Notes under the pieces: model-generated
The model's database searches: none
What the model was told of the DNA's origin: nothing
The model's input: only the letters and a program-made list of their open reading frames with translations
Position numbers and translations under genes: made by a program
Assembly: GCA_963662525.1 (NCBI GenBank)
Contig: OY759717.1
Coordinates: 1,798,001-1,862,000 of the forward strand
DNA length: 64,000 nt
Direction: 5' to 3'
Origin: CAZSDU01 sp963662525
Lineage (GTDB): Bacteria; Bacteroidota; Bacteroidia; Bacteroidales; FEN-979
Shown here: positions 33,553-41,165 of the stretch, piece after piece
Numbering within the stretch: the stretch's first letter is position 1
How the letters are laid out: each line of letters opens with the position of its first letter

Positions 33553-34284
33553 TTACCTGTGAGGTACTACCAGATCACAATACCAAAATCCATTATTGAA
33601 AGGGCTATCATCCGTTGATTGGTCATCTGTGTCAGGTGCGGTATATTTTCTGTAGACTATTTCACCTTTTTCAAATTCAATGAGTTTTGAAAAGAATGGG
33701 GCATCAAACACAAAGCTGTGATATTCGCCATTCTCCCCACAAGGATCAACACCAGGAGGAAGATCATGTAAAAAGTCATCGTCAATTATTCTTCCAACAA
33801 AGCTCTTGTCCAAGTATTTATCGTTAACACAGGTTGTAATAGCCCTAAACCCAGAATCGATGAATTCCCGTATAAGTTTGTCAGTTGGAATCTTCCATAA
33901 TGGAAAAAGACCTTTAAGATTCAACTCTGCCAGTTTATCTTCTCTGTATTTCCTCAGGTCTTCCAAGAAGATATCCCCAAACACCGAAGCGGTTACTCCT
34001 TTTTCTTTCAAATCTAATAACGCTGCCTCCATTGTATTATCGTAGACTTCCATGATTGGCATTTCGGGGATTTGTATTTTTAGCAATGGTAACCCTATAC
34101 GTTCTGCCTGAGCTTCTAGCAATTCAACCCGCACCCCATGCATCGAGATTCTTTGGTATGGTTGACTTATCGTGGTCAATAAACACATAATCTCGTATCG
34201 CTGGTCTTGCAAAACTTTATTCAAACAGAAGGCGGAGTCTTTACCACCGCTCCAGTTAAATATGGCTTTTTCTTTTAAAAGCAT
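33553..34284 (-). CDS. Dph6-related ATP pyrophosphatase (DUF71 family)
   Basis: 243 residues. PP-loop FNWSGGKDSAFC at residues 9-20; the family signature PPGVDPCGENGEYHSFVFDA lies near the C-terminus. Eukaryotic Dph6 amidates diphthine; bacterial relatives have no diphthamide pathway and are described as adenosine nucleotide-binding or B12-linked enzymes, so the substrate here is unknown. It is part of the small-enzyme run 33290-35698, with 27 bp to the gene before it. Confidence 0.85.
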   Translation of the reverse strand: MLLKEKAIFNWSGGKDSAFCLNKVLQDQRYEIMCLLTTISQPYQRISMHGVRVELLEAQAERIGLPLLKIQIPEMPIMEVYDNTMEAALLDLKEKGVTASVFGDIFLEDLRKYREDKLAELNLKGLFPLWKIPTDKLIREFIDSGFRAITTCVNDKYLDKSFVGRIIDDDFLHDLPPGVDPCGENGEYHSFVFDAPFFSKLIEFEKGEIVYRKYTAPDTDDQSTDDSPFNNGFWYCDLVVPHR

Positions 34285-34311
34285 GGGGGATTATCTTACT
34301 GAGGATCAAAT

Positions 34312-34833
34312 TTATTTGGTCACCCCTCCAACTATTTTAGAGTATTCGGTATCAACAGGTTCCCAAAGTTCAATTTTATTTCCCTCGATATCAAGAACAT
34401 GAATGAATTTCCCATACTCAAACGATTCAATTGTATCCAGAATAGTAACGCTATCTGCCTTTAGCAGTTGGACAAGTGCCTGAAGGTTATCCACCCGATA
34501 GTTGATCATGAAATCTTTGGTGGATGGTTCAAAGTACTTAGTAGTTTCTTTGAACGGGCTCCATTGGGTGAATCCTTTCTTTGTACTGTCAGCTCCAGTC
34601 CGCCATTCAAAGGTCGTTCCATACTTATCAGTTTGAAGTCCAAGGTTCTTCGCATACCATTCCTTCAGTTTCTTGGGGTCTTTGCATTTGAAAAAGATGC
34701 CACCAATACCTGTTACTTTTTTCATAGTTGGTTCTTCAGGGGTATTTGATACCATTCTAAGGGCAAACCCAGCTCCAAAGGTGGCAAGGAATGCTATTGT
34801 TATCAGGATTGGTTTCAGGATGTTATTTTTCAT
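34312..34833 (-). CDS. Membrane-anchored VOC/glyoxalase-fold protein
   Basis: 173 residues: an N-terminal membrane segment (LKPILITIAFLATFGAGFAL), then one VOC domain starting at about residue 40 (VTGIGGIFFKCKDPKKLKEW, YAKNLGL, TQWSPF, DFMINYRVDNLQALVQLL, IEGNKIELWEPVD). The final Glu in KIELWEP is the usual metal ligand. The fold covers glyoxalases, dioxygenases and resistance proteins; the reaction is not predictable here. An extracytoplasmic location is unusual for the family. Its start overlaps the end of the GrpB-like gene by 11 bp. Confidence 0.75.
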   Translation of the reverse strand: MKNNILKPILITIAFLATFGAGFALRMVSNTPEEPTMKKVTGIGGIFFKCKDPKKLKEWYAKNLGLQTDKYGTTFEWRTGADSTKKGFTQWSPFKETTKYFEPSTKDFMINYRVDNLQALVQLLKADSVTILDTIESFEYGKFIHVLDIEGNKIELWEPVDTEYSKIVGGVTK

Positions 34834-35410
34834 GGTTCGTGGATTTTATTGTTGTCATAACTTTTTGAATAAATTCAGATTTTCCAGCAGTATAAGCATC
34901 TCGGTCATTCTTGAATTTCATAGCCAACTCCAGTTTGAGAGCCTCATATTCTTTGGCAACTGCAGTATTGGCGATCAAATAATCTCGCAAATAAATCCGA
35001 TCCCAAAGCCCAGCGTGGCTTAAAGGTGCCATGTGGATGTGATAGCACTGACCCTTAAACCCTTCTGGGGTATAACCCTTCATAAACATCATGTAAGAGG
35101 GCGGGCAATCGTGTCTGAGGGTGAAATGATAGCCATTATCTTTCATTTTCTGAATAATAATATGCTTGATATCTTCACTATCAGGTATTGCCACCAAAAT
35201 ATCAACGGTGGGTTTGGCTGCCATATTTGGGATAGCAGTGCTCCCGAAGTGCTCGATCTTGAGCGAAAAGGGGGAGATTATTCTCTCGATCTCAGTTTTT
35301 TCCATCAGGAAGAGATCGTGCCATCGGGATTTGTAGGGAACGATCTCTATCGGGAAGAGTTGCCCAAGTTCTTCTGGGGATAATTCGTTCAGGTCTTTTA
35401 ACATTGGCAT
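34823..35410 (-). CDS. GrpB/UPF0157 family protein
   Basis: 195 residues with the GrpB nucleotidyltransferase-like pattern: VPYKSRWHDLFLMEKTEIER, KIEHFGSTAIPNMAAKPTVD with the Gly-Ser and Asp residues of the polymerase-beta fold, and YHIHMAPLSHAGLWDRIYLR. Function of the family is not established; fusion with CoaE in some bacteria hints at nucleotide or cofactor work. It lies 6 bp after the helix-hairpin-helix gene and overlaps the next gene by 11 bp, so it is mid-operon. Confidence 0.85.
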   Translation of the reverse strand: MPMLKDLNELSPEELGQLFPIEIVPYKSRWHDLFLMEKTEIERIISPFSLKIEHFGSTAIPNMAAKPTVDILVAIPDSEDIKHIIIQKMKDNGYHFTLRHDCPPSYMMFMKGYTPEGFKGQCYHIHMAPLSHAGLWDRIYLRDYLIANTAVAKEYEALKLELAMKFKNDRDAYTAGKSEFIQKVMTTIKSTNHEK

Positions 35411-35416
35411 AATAGG

Positions 35417-35698
35417 CTATTTCGATCTTTTATCTTTCCAATTCCACCATTTCAGCAATTCAAGATCAAGAGCCTCTGGTGCTGTTGAAGCATAATAGAC
35501 GGCACATCGGAAACTATACAACAAACACCGATCCTGAACCGCACCAGCATATCTATTTGAAAGGTCAAAGAGAACCTCTGGGTTTTTGTCCTTCAAGTCG
35601 TTCACTGATCTGATCTCAATATTCCAAAGATCATTGGCAATGGACTTACCAATTGAAGGGATTGTCATGAGTTCTTTGATGGACTGTTCTTTATTCAT
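35417..35698 (-). CDS. Cdd1/pathogenicity-locus-type helix-hairpin-helix protein
   Basis: 93 residues: helix-hairpin-helix motif IPSIGKSIANDLWNIEIRSV at about residues 12-31, then QDRCLLYSFRCAVYYASTA and the end LELLKWWNWKD. These match the small family annotated Cdd1 or 'pathogenicity locus', probably DNA-binding, with no fixed role. I chose ATG 35698 over the upstream frame because a TACCTTTG promoter lies between, and the upstream part reads through an IS-end-like repeat. First gene of the five-gene run ending at 33290. Confidence 0.8.
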   Translation of the reverse strand: MNKEQSIKELMTIPSIGKSIANDLWNIEIRSVNDLKDKNPEVLFDLSNRYAGAVQDRCLLYSFRCAVYYASTAPEALDLELLKWWNWKDKRSK

Positions 35699-35725
35699 TT
35701 GAAATTCGATGAAAGAATTGAAAAC

Positions 35726-35733
35726 CAAAGGTA
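35726..35733 (-). promoter_or_regulatory. Promoter -7 box of the small-enzyme operon
   Basis: TACCTTTG on the minus strand, 27 bp before the ATG at 35698; exact consensus match. Confidence 0.55.
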
Positions 35734-35765
35734 GAAAATCTGCATGAGTGGAAAAATCTGAGCTC

Positions 35766-35800
35766 CTGACCACCCTCTGCCGATTTTGGCTGACCACCCT
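35766..35800. mobile_element. Possible IS21-type terminal repeat remnant
   Basis: CTGACCACCCT occurs twice, at 35766-35776 and 35790-35800, exactly 24 bp apart, with TGCCGATTTTGG between. Spaced GGGTGGTCA motifs are, from memory, found as multiple terminal repeats of some Bacteroidota IS21-family elements. No istA/istB gene is present, so at most this is a solo end. Low certainty. Confidence 0.3.
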
Positions 35801-35824
35801 ATTTGATTAGTAACCAATTCATCC

Positions 35825-36817
35825 CTACCTCAAAGCGTTTGGCCTGATCATCGACACCCCTATTCTTTCTCCTTCTCTGATCACCGTTTCATAACCCTTT
35901 AACGTATTGATCAATAAATCTTCATCGATGCGAATTTTGTTTTTTTCAAACAACAGCACCACCGTGGAACCCCCGAATTTGAAATATCCTTTCTCCTCCC
36001 CTTTTTTTACAAAATTCCCGGTATAAGTCTGTACAATGCTTCCGACCATGGTTGCGCCTACTTCAGCCATCATGACATCTCCATACAATGGGTTTGAAAT
36101 GATGGTAAATTCCCGTTTGTTCAGGCAGAATATTTCGGTCATTTTGCGCAAAGCAAGGGGGTTTACTGAATAATAGTCCCCATCAATCCGGGTGATAGGT
36201 GATACCCTTCCGCTCATGGGGAAATGGAAACGGTGGTAATCGAAAGGGGCAAGCCGGATGATCACCAGGGTGCCATCAAGGTAATTTTGAGCAAGGCGGG
36301 CATGATTCAAAAACGAAAAAATATCGAAACGGGTTCCTTTGATGATAAAATCGCTCTTGCTGATATTGGCATATGCCAGTATTTTGCCATCGGCAGGCGA
36401 CACTGCAACCGTTGAGTTGGTATCCACCGGTCTGGCATCATACTTTAGTTTCCGGGTAAAGAAATCGTTGAAAGAATTGAACTCCTGTTTTTGGGCGATG
36501 CTCAGGTCGATATCAAATTCATCAACAAAGGCTTGTATTTTTTTGGTCGATGAAGGACGATCCATGCTGTTGCCATAAACAGACGAAACCACCTTTCTTT
36601 TGGCCAGCGCCCACAATGTTGCTTCGCCAACCGGGTTATTATACAGCCACACCAACCACTTTTGGCCAGCCACTTTTTCCGTTTTTAACAAACCGCTTTG
36701 CCTGTCGTAATAACGGATGGGAGCCTGTGGCGGCAATGGATATAAAGCCAGTATGGCAATGACAGCAAGCAATAGTAAAATGAGACCCCACCTCTTTTTA
36801 GGTTTTGAAATGTTCAT
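35825..36817 (-). CDS. psd: Phosphatidylserine decarboxylase
   Basis: 330 residues. An N-terminal membrane anchor (WGLILLLLAVIAILALYPLP) precedes the PSD domain: FFTRKLKYDARPVD, SPADGKILAY, APFDYHRFHFPMSG and the self-cleavage site FGGST with Ser284 becoming the pyruvoyl group. It converts phosphatidylserine to phosphatidylethanolamine at the inner membrane. All key residues are present. No pssA is adjacent. Single gene, upstream of the IS-end-like repeat. Confidence 0.94.
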   Translation of the reverse strand: MNISKPKKRWGLILLLLAVIAILALYPLPPQAPIRYYDRQSGLLKTEKVAGQKWLVWLYNNPVGEATLWALAKRKVVSSVYGNSMDRPSSTKKIQAFVDEFDIDLSIAQKQEFNSFNDFFTRKLKYDARPVDTNSTVAVSPADGKILAYANISKSDFIIKGTRFDIFSFLNHARLAQNYLDGTLVIIRLAPFDYHRFHFPMSGRVSPITRIDGDYYSVNPLALRKMTEIFCLNKREFTIISNPLYGDVMMAEVGATMVGSIVQTYTGNFVKKGEEKGYFKFGGSTVVLLFEKNKIRIDEDLLINTLKGYETVIREGERIGVSMIRPNALR

Positions 36818-36959
36818 CTGTTATTCTCTGTTAATTTATGAGTCAGATAGAATGTCTTGTTTGCTTTCTTTGCCTTGAATAGCAAACATAATGGAAATAC
36901 GGCCCGGGGGGCGGGATCTCTCTTGCCAGTTTCATCGTGTTATTCATCGGATGGTCATA

Positions 36960-38282
36960 TCAATTTTTTACCAGCGAAACATACAGTTTGTCCTGGGGAG
37001 TTACGCTTACCTTCATCCTGTCCCCGTTATGCTTGATCACAAAGGACAGGGTTTTAAGGTTTTTCTGAGCATAGGGTTGATACTTGAGGTTCGACATGAT
37101 GAATAAATACCTCAATCCGTTGTTATTGCCATGCAGAAGGTTGCTCCATTGTGTCTGGCCGCCGTCAGAATATCTTTCCGGGATCCTGGAATTGACTATG
37201 TTTATAATCTCGTCCCCCTTCCCGATCCCGGCGGTTGCTGCAGGTGAACCTGGAATAACATCGGCGACTGTCCTCATATCATTCAGATCATATATGATCC
37301 CGGTATAAGCGTAATGCAACAGCAAGTAATATTCCGAATTGGGGATCCACACGGCTGGGAACTGGTAAAGCAGGAGCGCAAACAGGTCACCGCTTTTGTC
37401 AACCAGGTTGCTTTTTGATTTCGAAGCCTGAGACACCGAGCCCGACCAGATCACCGGCGGGATCTTGCTTTGCCCGATTTTATGGGCATCAAGAAATTTC
37501 AAGGAGATGGAATAGAGATAAGTCACCTCGGTATAACCTCCTTGGGTGGTGGATTCTGTGATGGGTATGGGCACAAAGCCCCAATACCAGTCATAGGTAG
37601 TGCTGATCCGAGTGCTGATGATTTGCTGGGGAGGGTTGTAATGCTCTTTCGAGCCCGAGTAGGAACTCATCACGATCAGGATATCCGGGTTGTTTTGTGA
37701 TCTTCTCAATCCCCTTGTATTTAACTGGTCTGCAAGCTCCTTGAAAATTTCCTTTTCGAGCAGGGGATCCTGGGCTGAAGTGTAATCAAAATCATACGAT
37801 TTGTAATCGAAAATATTGATTTCATCATCATCAAGGACTGCCATCGACGATTGCACCATCCGGGTCTTCTCGGAATAGTCATTTGTATAGATTCTTGTTG
37901 CTAACGCTCCTTCAGTAATATAGTTCCTTCCATCGAATAAAGAAACTGAAATCCGGGGGACATTTTTTTCAAGGGAGCCAGTCTTGCCATAACGGCTGAC
38001 GGCAAGGTTAACGTAAGAACCGGGAGTGCCTTTTATATGGCTGATGGGATTTTTGATCTCCGCCACCCTTATCCCGTCTATGCCGATAATATGATCCCCT
38101 GCTTTTATTCCGGCAACATCTGCAGGAGAACCCTGGATAACGCTGTTAACCTTTATAAACTGTTTGTTGCTGCTCGCCTTGAGCATGCAACCGATACTGC
38201 CGGTGGAAGATCCTTCATCCTGAGAAACACAAACTGTAATATTAAGCAAATAGGCCAATATCAAAAGGAGTAAATTTTTCAT
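36960..38282 (-). CDS. Exported protein with two PDZ domains and a DUF4136-like middle
   Basis: 440 residues. Signal peptide MKNLLLLILAYLLNITVCVS; first PDZ at about 25-100 (GSIGCMLKASSNKQFIKVNS, GSPADVAGIKAGDHIIGIDG); a middle region like DUF4136 lipoproteins (YDFDYTSAQDPLLEKEIFK, LNTRGLRRSQNNPDILIVM); second PDZ at about 325-420 (VIPGSPAATAGIGKGDEIIN). No protease domain is present, so it probably binds peptide ends of envelope proteins. Sandwiching the DUF4136-like fold between two PDZ domains is not an arrangement I know. Single gene with about 250 bp of empty upstream sequence. Confidence 0.7.
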   Translation of the reverse strand: MKNLLLLILAYLLNITVCVSQDEGSSTGSIGCMLKASSNKQFIKVNSVIQGSPADVAGIKAGDHIIGIDGIRVAEIKNPISHIKGTPGSYVNLAVSRYGKTGSLEKNVPRISVSLFDGRNYITEGALATRIYTNDYSEKTRMVQSSMAVLDDDEINIFDYKSYDFDYTSAQDPLLEKEIFKELADQLNTRGLRRSQNNPDILIVMSSYSGSKEHYNPPQQIISTRISTTYDWYWGFVPIPITESTTQGGYTEVTYLYSISLKFLDAHKIGQSKIPPVIWSGSVSQASKSKSNLVDKSGDLFALLLYQFPAVWIPNSEYYLLLHYAYTGIIYDLNDMRTVADVIPGSPAATAGIGKGDEIINIVNSRIPERYSDGGQTQWSNLLHGNNNGLRYLFIMSNLKYQPYAQKNLKTLSFVIKHNGDRMKVSVTPQDKLYVSLVKN

Positions 38283-38533
38283 ACTGCTCGTTTTAATATG
38301 AATAATAAAAAGACAGTGGTCAACTTCCCTGTTTTTCAGTTCATTAAAATTAGCAAATATTATAATTTACGCGGCACTATCGAAATATATTTATCGTCAT
38401 TTTGGGGTACAATAATTGTGCGCTGAGATTTCCGTCATAATGAAAATCCACAAAAACTAAAATTCACTATTTCTTCACTTTCTTATACTTCAGGGTATTC
38501 CCCCTTGCCGTGTAAATTAATATATGCGTGGAT
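38283..38533. other. Intergenic region between the PDZ and C10 peptidase genes
   Basis: A/T-rich, no gene supported. Sequence before the PDZ gene start (GCAAATATTATA read on plus) is promoter-like but does not keep the two-base spacing of TAnnTTTG. Confidence 0.4.
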
Positions 38534-41155
38534 TCATTTTACCATGGATATCTTGATATTTCTTTGAAGATGCGAATTTTCTTTGATTGTTACAAAATAT
38601 ATCCCGGAAGGAAATTCTGACAGGTTGATGCTGAAAGGATCAGAACCAAGCGCTGCATCCTTTTTATAATATATTTCGGTTCCCACTATATTCCTGACGA
38701 TGATCTCTGATGTTCTCGGAGCAGCCTCCTTATTGATGAGATAAATGATTCCGGTTGAAGGGTTTGGATATACGACCAGGGTGGAAGAGGGATCAGGTTC
38801 TTCAATTCCCAGCGGGTTTTTGCTGATGTTGATCTCCAGCTGGTACATTCCGGTTTGTTTAATAAAATTGGTATATACGCAGAAAGAGAGTTCTCCTCCT
38901 TTGGCGGATTCAAATTTTGCGGGGCCGGAATTGTTGCAGGGAAATTGCCATACGGTATCTTGTGGTCTCCAGTAATTCCAGAAACCGTTGAGTGAATGCG
39001 ACCAGCTGGTATCGTATTCTGAATTTCGCAGATTGGCTTCTATATTATAAGAGAACCCTATGGGAAGCGCTATTTTATAAAAGTCAACATCTGTACCCAC
39101 ATGGCAATTGGCATTATCCAATAATATTTTCGCACTATTTCCTATAAAAGATAGCGGTAATACTGAACTTATCTGCACTGAGTCGTTGGGTTCGTAACGG
39201 TCGGCCACAAGCTGACTGGCATTGACCTGTAACCTGACCGGGTTTTGAAAACCTGAGGACCCGACCAATTCGAATTCGGCATTAGCCGGACTTTTATACC
39301 ACAAGGCGATCATGTAGCTTCCTGCCGAAACAGGGATCCTGTTCGTGCTGAAAGTGAGCTCACCGGAGGCAGATCCTGCCGCGAGGGTATAATTTTCCTT
39401 TTGTGCAATTGAATAGAGAAAATTACCGTCGGCATCATGAATTGCAAGGTTCAGCATTCCTGAATAATCTACACCTCCATTGTTTCTGATCGCCAGTTTC
39501 ACGCTGGCAGCCTTGCCCTCAGTAAGTATATCTGGCAATACCGTCATTGCAGAAGCCATTTCGATGACATCGGGATTGATGACCTCCGCCACGGGAAAGT
39601 TGACATATTGAAGAGTGTCGTTTACCTCCATCCAGTCGTCGCCAACGTAACTATACATAATACCGATCATGTACTTACCGGGCAGCATTTCTGGCAGACC
39701 ACTGTTTTTGAAGGTGATATATTCAGCGTTTTCCCCGGCCCAGATCGTAAAAGGATTGATGATCTCAACAAAACCAATACGCAGCTGGTTGCTGTCGAAA
39801 ATGGCTGCCCCAAGGCTGCCGGTAAAATCGGCTTGGCCGTTGTTACGGATGCTGGTGCTTATGGAGATAGAATCTTCGTATTGAATGATATCCGAAAGCA
39901 GGGTGACCGGAGCGCTGAGGTTGAGATTAAAATATTTTCCCTGGCCGGGCATGGGGCGGACTCCCTTTATCATTTCGTGGCCACAGATATACCTGGAACC
40001 TGGAGGGTTGAGCGAGTTGATCTCAAAGTAGCCGTCATCGTCACCTCCCCATCCCCAGTTGATATGAAACTTTCCATTATTATCATAACCATCGCATATA
40101 AATGCGTGGCCGCCACCTTTGGGGCTCGGATCCTGAGCTGCATAGAGCACAGGAAGTCTGGCATCCAGGTCTTCTTTTAAAAGATCGATCCACTCTGTAT
40201 CTGTATAATTATGCCTGCTGAGGCCCCTCAGGGCAGGGTCGTAACCAAAATAATTTTTCAGGGCATTTTCAGTACACTTTCTTTTCGTCCCAAAATCGAT
40301 CACAAAGGCAGAACTTCCTCCAACAGCGGCAATTCCATATTCCATTTCAACGGCAATCCCGCAATGATACATAAGGGTTGCAACGGCATTAATAGCGGCC
40401 GTGTCGCTGTCGTTATCCAAACGGTCAGGCATTACACTCCAGGCATACTTTGTACCTCCAAAATTGGCTGAAAGTGTGCCATATTTCTCTGTTTTATTGG
40501 ATGCGGAACCGGTTCCCTGCTTAGGATAATTGTGATATTTCATCACCATGGCCATGGCTGTCGCAACACAACCTGTGACGGTAAGCTCTTTGGGTTTTTT
40601 ATTTTCAGGACATAGCTTGTTATAATGAGGGGACTGATTCCAATATAATTTGATCAGGGGTTCAATGGCTTTCACTCCTTTGTCTGAATGGTTTGACCCA
40701 CTTGATCTGTTTTGGTATTCCATCCAGGCCGATTCAATTTCAGGAGTAGCCCGGATTTTTTGGGCTACCGCACTTTTTATCTGTTCTTTATAACTCCATA
40801 AAAATGATGCTGCTGCCGGAGCTATGTTGGACATCGAGAAATCTCCTTCCATTGAGTAACCCAATATGGGGGTTACGATATCATCGCCGGCAACGATGAC
40901 AAACCCGGGGCTTCCTGTAAAATTGTAAACATAAAAGGCCGGGAATGCGTTTGTTCCGGCATCCTGATTTGTTTGCAGATCGTTTGAAGTACAGACCAAT
41001 ACCGGTATTGGCAAGGCCTTGAGTTGGTTCATGCCGATCCGGCTTGCGAAGAAATTACCGGCGACTTTTCCGGCAGTACGCTCTTCAACCTGTTTTGCGC
41101 TGGTTATCCAGGAAAATGCGGTTAAGAATAATACGATCGTTAAAATTCTTTTCAT
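38534..41155 (-). CDS. T9SS-secreted C10 (streptopain-like) cysteine peptidase
   Basis: 873 residues. Signal peptide, then a streptopain-type propeptide (FYVYNFTGSPGFVIVAGDD), then the C10 catalytic domain: Cys196 in TVTGCVATAMAMVMKYHNYP, His350 in GGGHAFICDGYD, and FHINWGWGG. CARDB-like beta domains fill residues 400-640 (VTLLSDIIQYEDSISISTSI, SVKLAIRNNGGVDYSG), then a T9SS C-terminal domain with VVYPNPSTGIIYL. It degrades proteins outside the cell after pro-domain removal. It starts 10 bp after the BNR-like gene's stop and shares its operon. A smaller C10 paralogue is at 61144. Confidence 0.93.
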   Translation of the reverse strand: MKRILTIVLFLTAFSWITSAKQVEERTAGKVAGNFFASRIGMNQLKALPIPVLVCTSNDLQTNQDAGTNAFPAFYVYNFTGSPGFVIVAGDDIVTPILGYSMEGDFSMSNIAPAAASFLWSYKEQIKSAVAQKIRATPEIESAWMEYQNRSSGSNHSDKGVKAIEPLIKLYWNQSPHYNKLCPENKKPKELTVTGCVATAMAMVMKYHNYPKQGTGSASNKTEKYGTLSANFGGTKYAWSVMPDRLDNDSDTAAINAVATLMYHCGIAVEMEYGIAAVGGSSAFVIDFGTKRKCTENALKNYFGYDPALRGLSRHNYTDTEWIDLLKEDLDARLPVLYAAQDPSPKGGGHAFICDGYDNNGKFHINWGWGGDDDGYFEINSLNPPGSRYICGHEMIKGVRPMPGQGKYFNLNLSAPVTLLSDIIQYEDSISISTSIRNNGQADFTGSLGAAIFDSNQLRIGFVEIINPFTIWAGENAEYITFKNSGLPEMLPGKYMIGIMYSYVGDDWMEVNDTLQYVNFPVAEVINPDVIEMASAMTVLPDILTEGKAASVKLAIRNNGGVDYSGMLNLAIHDADGNFLYSIAQKENYTLAAGSASGELTFSTNRIPVSAGSYMIALWYKSPANAEFELVGSSGFQNPVRLQVNASQLVADRYEPNDSVQISSVLPLSFIGNSAKILLDNANCHVGTDVDFYKIALPIGFSYNIEANLRNSEYDTSWSHSLNGFWNYWRPQDTVWQFPCNNSGPAKFESAKGGELSFCVYTNFIKQTGMYQLEINISKNPLGIEEPDPSSTLVVYPNPSTGIIYLINKEAAPRTSEIIVRNIVGTEIYYKKDAALGSDPFSINLSEFPSGIYFVTIKENSHLQRNIKISMVK

Positions 41156-41165
41156 ATTCTTGGGG

